Positions 23,401 through 34,221 of a stretch of 64,000 nt of DNA are shown piece after piece (position 1 is the first letter of the stretch; the number at the start of each line of letters is the position of its first letter). A program made the position numbers and the translations under genes. Below the pieces are notes generated by a model, which was not told the origin of the DNA, made no database searches, and was given only the letters and a program-made list of their open reading frames with translations. Location of the stretch: NCBI GenBank assembly GCA_032433595.1, contig JASWJB010000026.1, positions 181,049-245,048 of the forward strand, read 5' to 3'. Source of the DNA: Conoideocrella luteorostrata (taxonomy: Eukaryota; Ascomycota; Sordariomycetes; Hypocreales; Clavicipitaceae).

Positions 23401-25712
23401 TCCATTAAAGAAGTGGCCAACAAATCACAGATAAGAAATATGATGGTCGATACATCCAGCACCGAAGATAGGGAGCAAACCCGAAGGGATGAAGGTCCTG
23501 GAAAGGAAATCGGTATCGACTGCTTGAGAACGGAAAGGGTCGAGCTTCTGCGACGCAGAGGAGATCTCGGCCTCTACAGATATTACTTTACATCAGTAGC
23601 TAAGTGGCTTTGGCTGGTATGGTTTGTTTCGATGATATTCACAACACTGTCGGAAAAATTTCCAGGTTAGCAAATTCCCCCTTGGTATGTCTAGAAGTCC
23701 CACTAATCCACCTTTTCTTTTGAATCAGAAATCTTCATCCGGATCTGGTCAGAGCGTGGCCCAACCAACAATCTTTATCTCGTAGGATATATGCTTCTGG
23801 GTCTCTGCAACTTCATCTCGAGCGCGATGTCATTAAGGTATGAATTTGACGTCTCGAGTTTAAGGCGATTATCTTACTCACTAGATCTTCCAGTCTTTAC
23901 TATTTTATGATTGTCCCAAAATCGGCTGAAAACCTACATCGTAAACTTCTAGATGCTGTAATGAAGTAAGAAGGTTCCGTATTGTTTCCAGTACTGAGTG
24001 TGGTTAGCTAACGACTTCAGGTCCACCACGCGTTTTATTTCGTATACAAACTCTGGGTCCATTCTGAATCTGTGAGCATCGTTTGAGAACATTCCCCAGA
24101 ACGACCATACTAAGTCCTTTGTAGATTCAGTCAGGATATGAGTCTGTTGTGTCAAGAACTACCTTTTTCGTTCTTCCTCTTCATATTATGTGCGTGCCCC
24201 TGTATTAGTGAACCTCCTCCGTTCTATCCTCTCTGTACATTTTCCCTCTCTTTTTTCTGCTTTCTTCCACTTTATACCCCCTTTCTGTCACAGCTTTGAT
24301 TGTGTCCGATCTAACGGCACATCAGCCTCCCTTATGATTCTCATTGATCTAGGAATTATCGCATCGGGCGCAACGTACGCCCCATTCGTTATCCCTGGGG
24401 TTTTCCTCGCCCTTTATGCTATTCAGCACTTTTATCTTCGAACATCTCGCCAACTGAGACATGTCGACTTGGAAACTAAAACCCCTCTCTACTCATACTT
24501 TACAGAAGCCACAGCAGGGTTAATGCATATCCGTAGCTATGGATGGGGCACCAAATTCTTGGCTGATAGCCGTGTTCTTCTTGACCGTTCACAGAGGCCA
24601 TTTTACTCTATGTACTGCATCCAGCGATGGCTTGGTCTTGTTTTGGATCTCTGTGTCCTGGGTGTAGCGACAATATTGGTTTCGGTTGCTGTCTGCATTA
24701 GACACTCTACTTCTCCAAGTGCATTGGGTCTTGCAATGCTAAACATCATCCAGTTCGGTGACACGCTGGGATCTCTCTTGGCACAATGGATCAACCTCGA
24801 AACCTCACTGGGTGCTATTGCAAGAATCAGAGAATTCACTCAAAATACCCCTTTTGAGCCAGAGACTGTCACCAATGATAGCCTCCCTTCGACCTGCCTT
24901 CGCCCCGGGTCAATACAGCTAACAAATGTCAGCTCTACATATGAGTAAGCCTTCCGCAAAAGTGCTGTTTTGTTTCAATGATGCGGTCGAATCGCTAACA
25001 CTGTCATGAAATGCAGTTCCGATGGCTCTAATCCCGCTCTGCGCGGCGTTTCTCTTGATATCAAGGCTGGCCAGAAGGCAATAGTCATTGGTCGAACAGG
25101 ATGGTAAGAACTGCACAACCAATCCATTGACTTGGCCACAACGGTAAAATAACGACATTTAGTGGCAAGAGTTCCCTTATCTTGACAATGCTCAATTTCC
25201 TTGACTACACCGGGTCCATCAAGGTTGACGACGTTGATCTATCTCAGATTCCACGACAGGTTCTCAGATCATGCATCACCACAATTCCGCAAGACCTAGT
25301 CGAGCTTCCCGGCACGATTCGCCAGAACGTCATCCCAACACGGCAAGATGCGTCAGATGATGCAATTGTGACGCAAGCGCTCGACGACGTTGGATTGATT
25401 AGCTACATTAACACTCGAGGAGGCATAGATGCGGATCTGAAGACCATGGGCTTTTCTCATGGACAAAAACAGTTGCTTGGAATCGCACGGGCTTTATTGC
25501 ATCATAAGAAATATGATAGTCGCATCTTGTTTGTCGACGAAGCGACGAGCGGCATGGATAATGCGACAGCCGACAAGATAGATAGGTTGTTGGCGGAAGT
25601 CTTTGCGGGCTGTACCGTAGTATCCATTTCTCATCGGGTTGGACAGGCCACTCATGCTGATCTTGTAGTGGAGATCTCGGATGGGCAAATTGTCAGCTTG
25701 AGAGAGATATAA
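20484..25712 (+). CDS. ABC-C (MRP-type) multidrug transporter
   Basis: Fifteen exons join in frame to about 1434 aa, the usual size of fungal ABC-C exporters, which use ATP to pump metabolites, conjugates or drugs across membranes. Layout: N-terminal membrane region from residue 1, first transmembrane domain (LKWSFLVVIIPRLMYIGF), NBD1 with Walker A GHTGSGKST (about 648-656) and LSGGQRQRV, second transmembrane domain (RFSQDM-like start, FYLRTSRQLRHVDLE), NBD2 with Walker A GRTGCGKSS (split by an intron), FSHGQKQLLGIARAL and Walker B ILFVDEATSGMD. In NBD1 the residue after the Walker B Asp is Asn (LVLDNVF), so that site is probably weak, as is common in this family. The intron at 21317-21383 has a GC-AG boundary (GCAAGT). 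Introns near 24072-24124 and 24190-24325 are inferred from frame and family sequence. No inactivating change was found. It may export the product of the UstYa locus beside it. Confidence 0.9.
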
Positions 25713-26361
25713 TTGAGGGACTCGAGCATCATGGTGGCGTTTATGCGTCCAATTCAATGGGGCAGTTGTTCAGTGATCGTCCTAGGTTGTTGCGAAGCGA
25801 TTTCATAGGCGACAACTGCTTGCGACATATAGAAGTTTGACCCATCTATTATTGGTTTTCTATGGCTCGGGGTCAGGAGTTGATAATACAAGCCTCGCTA
25901 AGGGCAAAAATACAAACATTCTACCCCCGTCGTTACAATATACACCTTGACAAGGCGGAATCTCGCTGATGGAATGGACCTTGGCGACATAATCAAGTGT
26001 ACCAAACCACTTATCAAGGAAAGCCTGGGGGGTGGAAATCGTGAACCTATGGGCACAAACACTGGGAGCAGATGCGATCGCGCGGGCTGCTTCACTTCAA
26101 TCACGTCGACCCGTCGCGTTATGGCTATTCAAGAGCAATTTGCAACAATGGAAGCCGATAGACAGAAATAAATATGTTTAATAAAATTGCTAGCTTGCGA
26201 TGGCTTCAGACGATGAAAAAGTGGCGATTCTGCCTTCTCTGGAACGCCTTTACATCGTCCTATTTTTAGCGTCCGGCAAGCCGCGTGAGTGCCTGGATTA
26301 GACGACCTCCTATAATCATCTACAGGTGTTCACTAAGAATGGAAAAGGGGGATTTATAGCC
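25713..26361. other. Intergenic, no gene recognised
   Basis: Only short frames; nothing recognised. Confidence 0.5.
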
Positions 26362-26750
26362 CTACTTTAACTCGGCGCCATCCATGAAGGCACTCGTTCC
26401 AGCACAGTAGCTGTTGTGGCCTGTCGGACTCCACACACAAGTACTCCCGCAAAAGGAATAGAAAACAATTTCTCCGCCACTACCACCAGTGTAGTAGAAC
26501 AAGGAGTCCTTACGATGTTTGGCGTCGGTTGGTTCGCCCGCACTCTTAAGAGCCTCAACGATCTCGCGAGCGTAGTCTCCTGTTTTTAATTAGATTTAAG
26601 CGCTACGTCTAAGGGGAACTATAGCGCTATACCAATTTTAACAAGCTCGTCACCACAGTAGAGAATTCATGGGGTGCAGTTCCTCGCGGCAACGGTAGAC
26701 AGAGCAGTAACAGCCAAGACGGCAATGGGACCAGTAGCAAACTTGACCAT
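26362..26750 (-). pseudogene. Cysteine-rich secreted protein, broken by a stop
   Basis: Exon 1 (26750-26633) encodes a signal peptide (MVKFATGPIAVLAVTALSTVAA), then RNCTP, an in-frame TGA, and ILYCGDELVKIG; exon 2 (26579-26362) follows a 52-nt intron and encodes DYAREIVEALKSAG, SLFYYTGGSGG, VFYSFC and HNSYCAGTSAF. The pattern (NCTxxxxYCGxxLLxxG, Tyr-rich second exon, several Cys) is that of a small secreted protein family common in pathogenic fungi and of the intact paralogue at 30670-31409. The TGA falls inside the conserved NCT-YCG spacer, so the protein would stop right after the signal peptide. Everything else (splice sites, TATA box, rest of the frame) is intact, so the loss looks recent. 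A sequencing error or stop readthrough is the alternative. Confidence 0.7.
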
Positions 26751-26863
26751 TTTGAAGTAAAGTTGTGATATAAATTGGTACAAGTATAAGAGGTAAACAG
26801 TGAGCTGAATTCGGGAATATCACTGACTGTCCTGCTAGATAGAACACAACGGCGAGGAGCTAG

Positions 26864-26871
26864 TATTTATA
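26864..26871 (-). promoter_or_regulatory. TATA box of the broken secreted-protein gene
   Basis: TATAAATA on the minus strand, about 114 bp before the ATG at 26750, still intact although the coding sequence has a nonsense codon. Confidence 0.5.
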
Positions 26872-27621
26872 GGCGAGACGGTCTGCTACTAGACACAAGT
26901 TATTCTTTACTGCATCTTGCTTCCTGTTTGTTACGTCGGTGCATAACCTAGTGAATCACTGCATTAAAAGTATCTCCATGGAGTAATCGCAGCTGTAGTA
27001 CAACACGCTAGACCCCTCTTGTGTCAAAACCAAGACCATTCTTTTGTGGCAGCATAGGTTCTGCGGACCTATTTGCACTGTGCTACGTTAGCCTCGACTC
27101 CTGTGTCAGTGGGCTCTGCTGTTAGGCAGTAATGCGGCTCTCCTTTTAGGCAAACCTGGCTCAATCGCACAGGAAAGATTTTAAGAAAGTTCTATTAATG
27201 CAGTAGATCTTGTGTATGTATTACTGTAAGGATTTGCATTTCATATCGCGCGAAAGTGGCAGCAATTCGCATCTACAAGCTCTACCTAGGCGCGGAATGC
27301 TAGACGTGAAGTACTCTCGTCTTAGCTACGGGGTAGAATACTTTAGAGCGGGCCTTATTCTACACGCAAGCCATCCAAGTCTCAGCCTAGGACAACCAGA
27401 AAGGTGGGCTAGTTTAATTGCAGAGAATCTGAACGAAGAGATGCAGCATTTCTCCAAGACAAAGATGGAGCAACTGAAGGTATGCGAAGAGGAGTAGAGT
27501 ACTCGCGTTCCCCCCCTCACAGTCGATGCAGATTATCGAGTTACTAGAGGGTTTATGTGGGTGGACATGCTGTATCTCTACAATTTATTTCTTACACGGA
27601 ATTTTCGTAGAAAAAAAATAC
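26872..27621. other. Intergenic, one weak coding-like frame
   Basis: A frame at 27210-27497 (plus) ends in a stretch with coding character (RAGLILHASHPSLSLGQPER, then ENLNEEMQHFSKTKMEQLKV), but I recognise no family and no exon partners. Confidence 0.35.
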
Positions 27622-27836
27622 TGTCAAGCAGAGCATGTTACAAATGTGTTACGGATCACAGTGAGCCTGTTACGGATTCTGACCCCTGGAGATATCGTGA
27701 GACAACCTTCCGGGTCCGATGACGGAATTCATAGATAGTAATCATCTATAAGAAGAGGTCTAATTCCTCGTCAATTAGATAGAATACAAGGACAATTCCA
27801 CTGCATTCAGACATCCATAGCTGCTCACTTGTGACA
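27622..27836 (+). repeat. Solo LTR, family B, plus copy
   Basis: Begins TGTCAAGCAG and ends CTTGTGACA, with 5-bp terminal inverted repeats TGTCA/TGACA, 215 bp. The perfect target duplication AATAC flanks it (27617-27621 and 27837-27841). No internal retroelement genes are adjacent. Confidence 0.9.
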
Positions 27837-28165
27837 AATACGAATCAACGCTTAACAATGGCAAGCTGCGAAATATCTCGAGTCGGGCAAGCATGTAACT
27901 TTTAGCAAGGTGCTACAGCTAATCAAGGCAGATGTATCGCATACCGTCGATAGTAATGATCGGGCTAAAGCATGGTTAAACACCTTCTCAACAGTCGGCC
28001 GGAAAGTAAGTCGTACCGATGCCCGATCTGCTGATGGAGCCAATGGCAACGTTAACCTGAAGTCACCGAGTCGTAGAATGCGGTCTGAAAGCAAGTTGGT
28101 TCTAAGTACTACTAAAGGGCTGAGTCTTGCCCACAGTGATTCATAAAATCGTTACTTTACACCTA

Positions 28166-30220
28166 TCAATCGACGACATACGGGCTATCTTCTGTCTCTC
28201 TACCAGCAAGACCATGACCCTCCGTGTCTGGCAATTTCTCGGTTAGCGTGCTCATTTTTAATTTTGCTTTCTTTTCCAGCTTCCAAACAGTATCCTCTGC
28301 GTCTAAAACCTTTCCGAATTTATGAGCGAGGCTGACTACTGCCAAAGAACTATTCTTCCACGACATGCAACCTGTGGTAGAGGCAGAGTAATAGAGCGTA
28401 GCCAGAAAGAAGAAAACGCCAGAGGCGAAGAAAACGACGTGGTACGATAACCAACCCCAAACGACATGGTAGCGAATCACTGGAAACCCGCGTGATCCAT
28501 TGACGACGGCTGTTGATCGGCCGCCCGGTGGAATAAGGAAGACAGGGTACTGGTAGCCCGAGGACTGTTGGTCGAGCTCCATATACCCCTCGGAAGCGTT
28601 GATACTGCTCACTCTGCGCATCTCGTTGGTCATGGTTTGGGCTATGATAGAAAAGCTTTCTTCTAAATCGTGCCTTGAATCGCCCCAGAGAGCTCCAAAC
28701 CTAGGAGGCCAACGATGACCCTTGCTGAAGACAGCGCAGTTCCAATTGGCCCTGTAATTATCGTTATAGTATGACTCATTGTGAGCATCGTAGCCAAAGG
28801 CATAGGAAGATTGGAAATAACTGCTGAGGGAGAAGACGGCATTGTCGCTGACATTGTACACTGGTTTGGTATGGTTCCCTGGGAAATAGAGACTGAGATC
28901 GTACTTTCTCCGGACGTCGCGGTAGAATTCCAGGCTGGTGGCGGTTTGATTAGGTTGATTTCCTGAAGAGTTTTGTGAAACGGGTTTCCAAGACTCAAAG
29001 TCTCTAACCGCGTCCGTAAGCTCTATCTGGTTCTCAGTAACCTTGCCGTTTACAACCGCGGAAGAGATTTGTTTCACACAATAGTACAGCGCACACTCCT
29101 TTGCGATCACCGGTACGTCTGGCCATATGAAGGAGGAGTTGTCATCTTTGACCTTTCGGTAATCGACATGTACAGCCGTTATTGACCAGATTAAAGTGTC
29201 TAACTGGCCCATGGTGAAGGTCCAATTCGGATTGCCAGTTCCGAATCCCATAAAGTAACTTTGTGCGCTGGGGTAACTTTTCGTCTTTAGCTCCTCGTTC
29301 CATGTGACAGCGCAGTCATTCACCGATAAGTTGAAAGGGCAAGAATTCCAATTCGAAAGTTGGATGCCATTAGGCAATCCCCAAGACGATGACGATAGGT
29401 TCGGAACCTGAGGTTCATAGTCGCTCTTCACTAAGTGGGAAGTAAGATCGCGGCATTTTTGACACACTCCAAGAGAATCGAAAGCAGGCCAAGTGCAATT
29501 GGCGGCTGGGCATTGGATGCCGGCCCACTGATTCATGAATGTCGATGGATTTAACAAGGCCATGGAAATTGCAGCTTGCATTGACGTTTCGGGAACGGCC
29601 GTTACAGACTCATACAGAAGCCCTTTAGCGTCATTATATTGATGCCAAGATATGTTGCCCCTGTAGTATTTTTCGCTGCGAGCGTTCAGTGCCAGAGGGG
29701 AATCGAGGTATACTACGTCGGGCCTCAGCTGGATCGTTTGTTGTGAAAACGGGTCTAATGCAAGAGCGAGCAAAGTGGTGAGCGCACCTAGTTTCAACAC
29801 GTTCCTGATACCATCAGCAGCAAGACAAAAAAAAAGAGGTTTGTTCGTCTTGGCAACTTACGCATTCGCCATGGTGAAAAACACGGCTAGACTGCCCCAG
29901 GGCCCGCGGCTTGCGAGATCGATTCTGTCGAAATCCATCAGAAGTCTCGGCTCCTCTCCAAGAAAGAGAATCCACTTCCATTCCCCAATAGCCGCTGCAA
30001 CCGCAGATGTGAAGCTGGCCTTGACAGTGACGGACAGCAACGCAACCACGGCGTTGAGCGTCACGCCATGCCAGTGAAATGCCTCTTGTCCATTGTAAAC
30101 GGCCAGAAGAACCAACATGACAATAAGAGATGATAGGGAAATACCAAGCTCCCAGAACTCAGCAGCCCAAGGCAAGACTTTGAACGAACTGGGCCGTCTC
30201 AGTTGTGCGACACTTGACAT
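28166..30220 (-). CDS. DUF3176 membrane protein
   Basis: Two exons (30220-29862 and 29804-28166) around a 57-nt intron encode 665 aa. The N-terminus has the DUF3176 signature: WELGISLSSLIVMLVLLAVY, GVTLNAVVALLSVTVKASF, EWKWILF, DFDRIDLASRGPWGSL, then LGALTTLLALALDPFSQQTI. A long extracytoplasmic domain with many N-glycosylation sequons and paired cysteines (CPAANCTWPAFDSLGVCQKC) follows, then a membrane helix near the C-terminus (VVWGWLSYHVVFFASGVFFFL) and a short cytosolic tail. DUF3176 proteins are abundant in filamentous fungi and lack a known function. The length is typical and the frame intact. It lies between two paralogous small cysteine-rich protein genes. Confidence 0.9.
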
Positions 30221-30669
30221 GCTGGACTCTGGCTTTTTAGGTTGCGATCCAATAAGTTGGCCTGGTTGACGATTAGCTCATAAATGGGATGGAAGCATCT
30301 CTTCGCCTATTTTCGAAGCCGTCGATGATAGAGATGGCCGTTGTCCTTTTATGGCCATGATGAGCTAGAGGAGGGGGGCTGATGAAAGCTGCTTTGCAGT
30401 GAGGCTGAGGCGTGCGCCCCGACCCAGCCCCCTCCCAGGGTACAGAACTTGCTCCAATCTGTAATAGGAAAGGCCCGATAGCCCCTGAAAAGCGCTGGAA
30501 ATATTGATACTATTGCAATGAGAGAAATTGGCATTTTCCAAGCCGATAGCAATGTGTTACTACGAACGCTATGTGTGATGATTATCGCAGCAAAGCTCGC
30601 TACGCTGATATCATTTTTGATCCTCACAGATTATTAAAAATACAAGCTCACGCTACATACAAACTAGGG

Positions 30670-31409
30670 CTAATGAAGCTCATGCCTGACATTTGCAGCT
30701 ACCTCGTGCATCAAGCCTGGGCCTCGATCTGACGCTTGCATATCGCAGAAGTCGTTCTCCGGAGCAACTGCTGGTCTGTGATACATGCTCCGATGCTCCT
30801 GGCGCGACGCCTGTAGCTCTCCGTTTTTCCTTCTGCGATACCAGAAAAAGAGACCCAAGCCTGCCGCAGCAGTTCCGGCCACACCACCAACAACTCCGCC
30901 TACTATGCCCCCAACGGGCGTCTTCCTTGGGCAGTCACAGGGCTGGATGTTGGCTGCTGTGGTGGAGGCCACCGATGGTGCAGTTGATGAACTTGTCACG
31001 AGGACGGACGAGGGACACGCGGCCGCGACACTTACAGTTGCACCGCGACAATAATCGTTTTTATCGGCGGCGCCAGTGAGGCATCCATTCTGGCAATACC
31101 GGTTGAACCAGATTGCGCCCTCGGTGCCGTAGCAGTTGAACAGGGAGTTGGCAACTCGGGTTTGATTGTTAGCTGGCTGCGAGGCTCTCGAGAGTGCATT
31201 TTCGATAGATTTTTGGTAATTGTCTATAACGTATAAGTTTTAATTTGTTTTTTTTTTTATGCTGTTTGTTGCCGGACGTTTTTTGTCTTCTTACCCATGC
31301 CTAGGAGGTAATAGCCACAGTAGGTCACTCCATCCGTACAATTTCTTGCGCTGCCCAATTGACTGGCTGAGGACAAGAGCAGGAGCAAGATAAAGGCTAC
31401 CTTGGCCAT
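30670..31409 (-). CDS. Cysteine-rich secreted protein with membrane anchor
   Basis: Exons 31409-31295 and 31223-30670 join in frame to 222 aa. A signal peptide (about residues 1-24, FILLLLLSSASQLGSA) precedes NCTDGVTYCGYYLLGM, then YQKSIENALSRA, SLFNCYGTEGAIWFNRYC, GCLTGAADKNDYCRG. This is the same small secreted family as the broken gene at 26.4 kb, but here it is extended by a Ser/Thr-rich stalk, a glycine-rich membrane helix (GGIVGGVVGGVAGTAAAGLG), RRRK and a polar cytosolic tail. The anchor converts an otherwise secreted module into a surface protein; a second short intron just before the stalk cannot be excluded. Function unknown; host interaction is a guess. The frame is open upstream of the ATG, but only this start gives a signal peptide. 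Confidence 0.75.
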
Positions 31410-34221
31410 CTCTCTGCTTGTGGATGAAGTCGTCTTGAAATGATTAGGAAAAACTATAGGAGACTTGGAGATCGGAATGATGAACAGAGATAGGACTAGC
31501 ATCGCGCAAATGATGAGACGAAAGGACGGAGGAGGTAGGGCAAGAATAGCTGGGCATGGAGCCGCATTTCTCCAGATAGCCATGCCTATCCAGCACGCAT
31601 GTACTCCGTAAGCGTGATTAAAAAGAGCCGCGCGGGCATAGACGACACGGGAACCTGGTTTCGGCCATCTCCTCATCCAGGCAAAGCTAATTAGCACGCC
31701 AAGCAATAGCTTTTCACGTGCCATGCGTCCTATGTAGGCTTGTCAAATCTTGCTTAGTACTTAGCTATCAAAGTCCCCAAAAGCTTGCTACAACTACTAC
31801 GCGGACTATAAGACTCGACGATACTCCACGGATATCAAGAATTTCCAATTCTGCATGTTACCAAATGGCTCCATATCTAGTTTGATTCCAGCTGAGACGG
31901 CCCGGGATTTTTGCCGAGCTTGGCTATATTTCGAAGATCAAGTCAGCAAGTGGGGGTAAAAATAACAGTCAAATTGGGGATGGACAGAAGGATCCGATCA
32001 CAGGCTCTCTCAAACCCCCCTGCGCTGCGCAGCTCCTCTCGTGTCTCGCATAGCATGTGGAGTAAAGGGCCACTAACCTCCAGGCAACTGCTCGCAATCA
32101 GCCACACCACCTGTCTGGTTACAGTGAGGAGCATCCACGTCACCCAACCGTCGCCCAGCTATTACAGCAACGGCCCGGAGAGGAGTACAAGGCATTACGG
32201 ATCCAAGCTGCGAGTGTGGGGAAGGCAGGCAGATCGTTGCCCATATCCTGCTCTAATGCAGGAGACTCAAAATAATTCGGGATCAGGAACTGGATCGAGT
32301 TCCCGGACGACAAAATCTCTATGTGTTGTTAAGCGAGCGCAAAGTAGCGGCAAAAGTCGTCAAGTTAATGTAACAGACCCAGATCCTTGGGCAATTCAGT
32401 ATCGAGACTCAGAGGCGAAGCCTTGCACTAGGGGGATGCAGGTAAGAGGAGAAGGGTGCGCTAGTCCCCTACCCGAGTCTAAAGATATACTCACTCCGTA
32501 GACATGTACGCAAATATTAAAACGTCACCCACGATAGCTGAAGGCTGAGTGGAATAGGCAGAGAGCTTGGAGACGGCTGGCTAGGTACTTAGTGGTTGGC
32601 TAATTGGGGCCTAACGGATCAATTTCCGCTTCGGTCGTCTGACCTACACTCTGCCCGGTATTTTTCCAGCAATCATCGCCATGCTCAGCTGGTCACGAGC
32701 CTCATAACGCTGCGAGTTGCGCTATAGCCCCTTGCCCGGGCGCAGAGCGGGCACTGGCATTGTCAGCGTCCATTTCATGGCTCGTCACGTAAATTTAAGC
32801 CATGGTAAGTATTAGTTCACACAAAGGAGGCTACGCCCACTACCCCGTTGCAGCCACATGAACTGCTCTCCGGGAGTAGGTGTGATGTTTTAGGTGGAGA
32901 ATTGAATGGCGCTAGCAGAACATGTGGCCGACGAGGACTAATTAGAGATTGACCAGATTAATTAATTAACTTGGGCTCGGGCTGAACCGGTCCAAAGCGG
33001 CGGGAGGCTGAAAGTGGGACGAAGGGGCGCGCCTTGCCGCTGCGGGCAGGCGGTTAAAAACGGCGACTTTACAATATGCAACAGAATGCTGTGTCGGGAC
33101 TTTTGTCTATGAACCAATGGGATTTGTCTAATCAAAGCATTGGAAAGCAATCACTTGGCTCTATGAGCGTGGCCAGGCACAATGCTTCGAGGGCCCAGAA
33201 ATTCTGGAGATGAACACTAACACAGATACAAAGCTCATTGCGAGGGTCATCACGGAAGACCCAATTCTTTGCTTGGATCTCGCTGCTACAATTGACCGTC
33301 CTTCCTCCTCACAATCTAATTGCTGAGATCGACATCCAACCAAAAACTATAGCCTTGCATCGTGTAATTATGGGGGGGAAATAAGAATTTGCCGCTGGGG
33401 TTTAGTTGTACTTGACGAATCGGTTTTTGGGGGTGCGCTCGAAAGACGTATCCGACACCATCGCTTAATCAGGCTCATTGTTGCTCAATGCGATCGGCGC
33501 TATGAGAGCCTAGCAATCGATGCGTTTCTCAGCTCCTTTGACAAGACATTGGAAACTCCAGCCGCACGAAACCAGCTTTGAACATTTAAACGCTCTAGCG
33601 AGCGCTGGAATGCTCAAGGCAGTACTTCAGAACCAAGAAATCCACGACAAAAAAAGTACAGGGTTTGCGTCTACATGGCGCCAGATGCAGCATCTGGCAG
33701 CAAGAAGTCATCTAAAGCTAATAACTATCTTGACTCCTATAAACCGATAGCCTAACAAACGCCCAACGCCGAATTTGCCCTAGCACAGTAGAAGTATGGT
33801 CCCCGTAACTTCAAAAATTGCCAACTGGTACAGGAGAGGATGGGGCGTAACGTGGACTAAATTCGTGATCAGATCTAGAAAAGTTGCCCGTTAAGCTGCT
33901 CGGGGACATAAGTTTGAGAAAGACCCACTAATTAGGAAACTAGAAGTTATTATATAGAAATAAAAGACAATTTATGTACTTGAAAGGATATTGGAATTTT
34001 CGATATAAGTGAAAGCCGATGCAGTTCTCTGTTATCACACAAATGGGAGATATTGAATTACCTCAATTAATGTCTGGTTGTCCTCCTGAGATATGTGTTG
34101 CTACGAAACCAAATGAGAAGCTACCGAAGCTGTCTAGCATGAACTTGCTGCGATCCGAAGCCCGTGAACCGCTCGTTTTAAGAACGCGCTCAAGCTCCCT
34201 GGCAGCCTGGTTGCATATCGC
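31410..34221. other. Intergenic, no gene recognised
   Basis: 2.8 kb without a supportable gene. The plus-strand frame 31911-32501 is Ser/Arg-rich without family resemblance. One exact TACTCCGTA lies at 31602-31610, about 190 bp before the start of the cysteine-rich protein gene. Confidence 0.5.

Noticed and set aside
31911..32501. 196-codon plus-strand frame
   Set aside because: Ser/Arg/Thr-rich with no conserved block, no splice context and no family resemblance; treated as chance.
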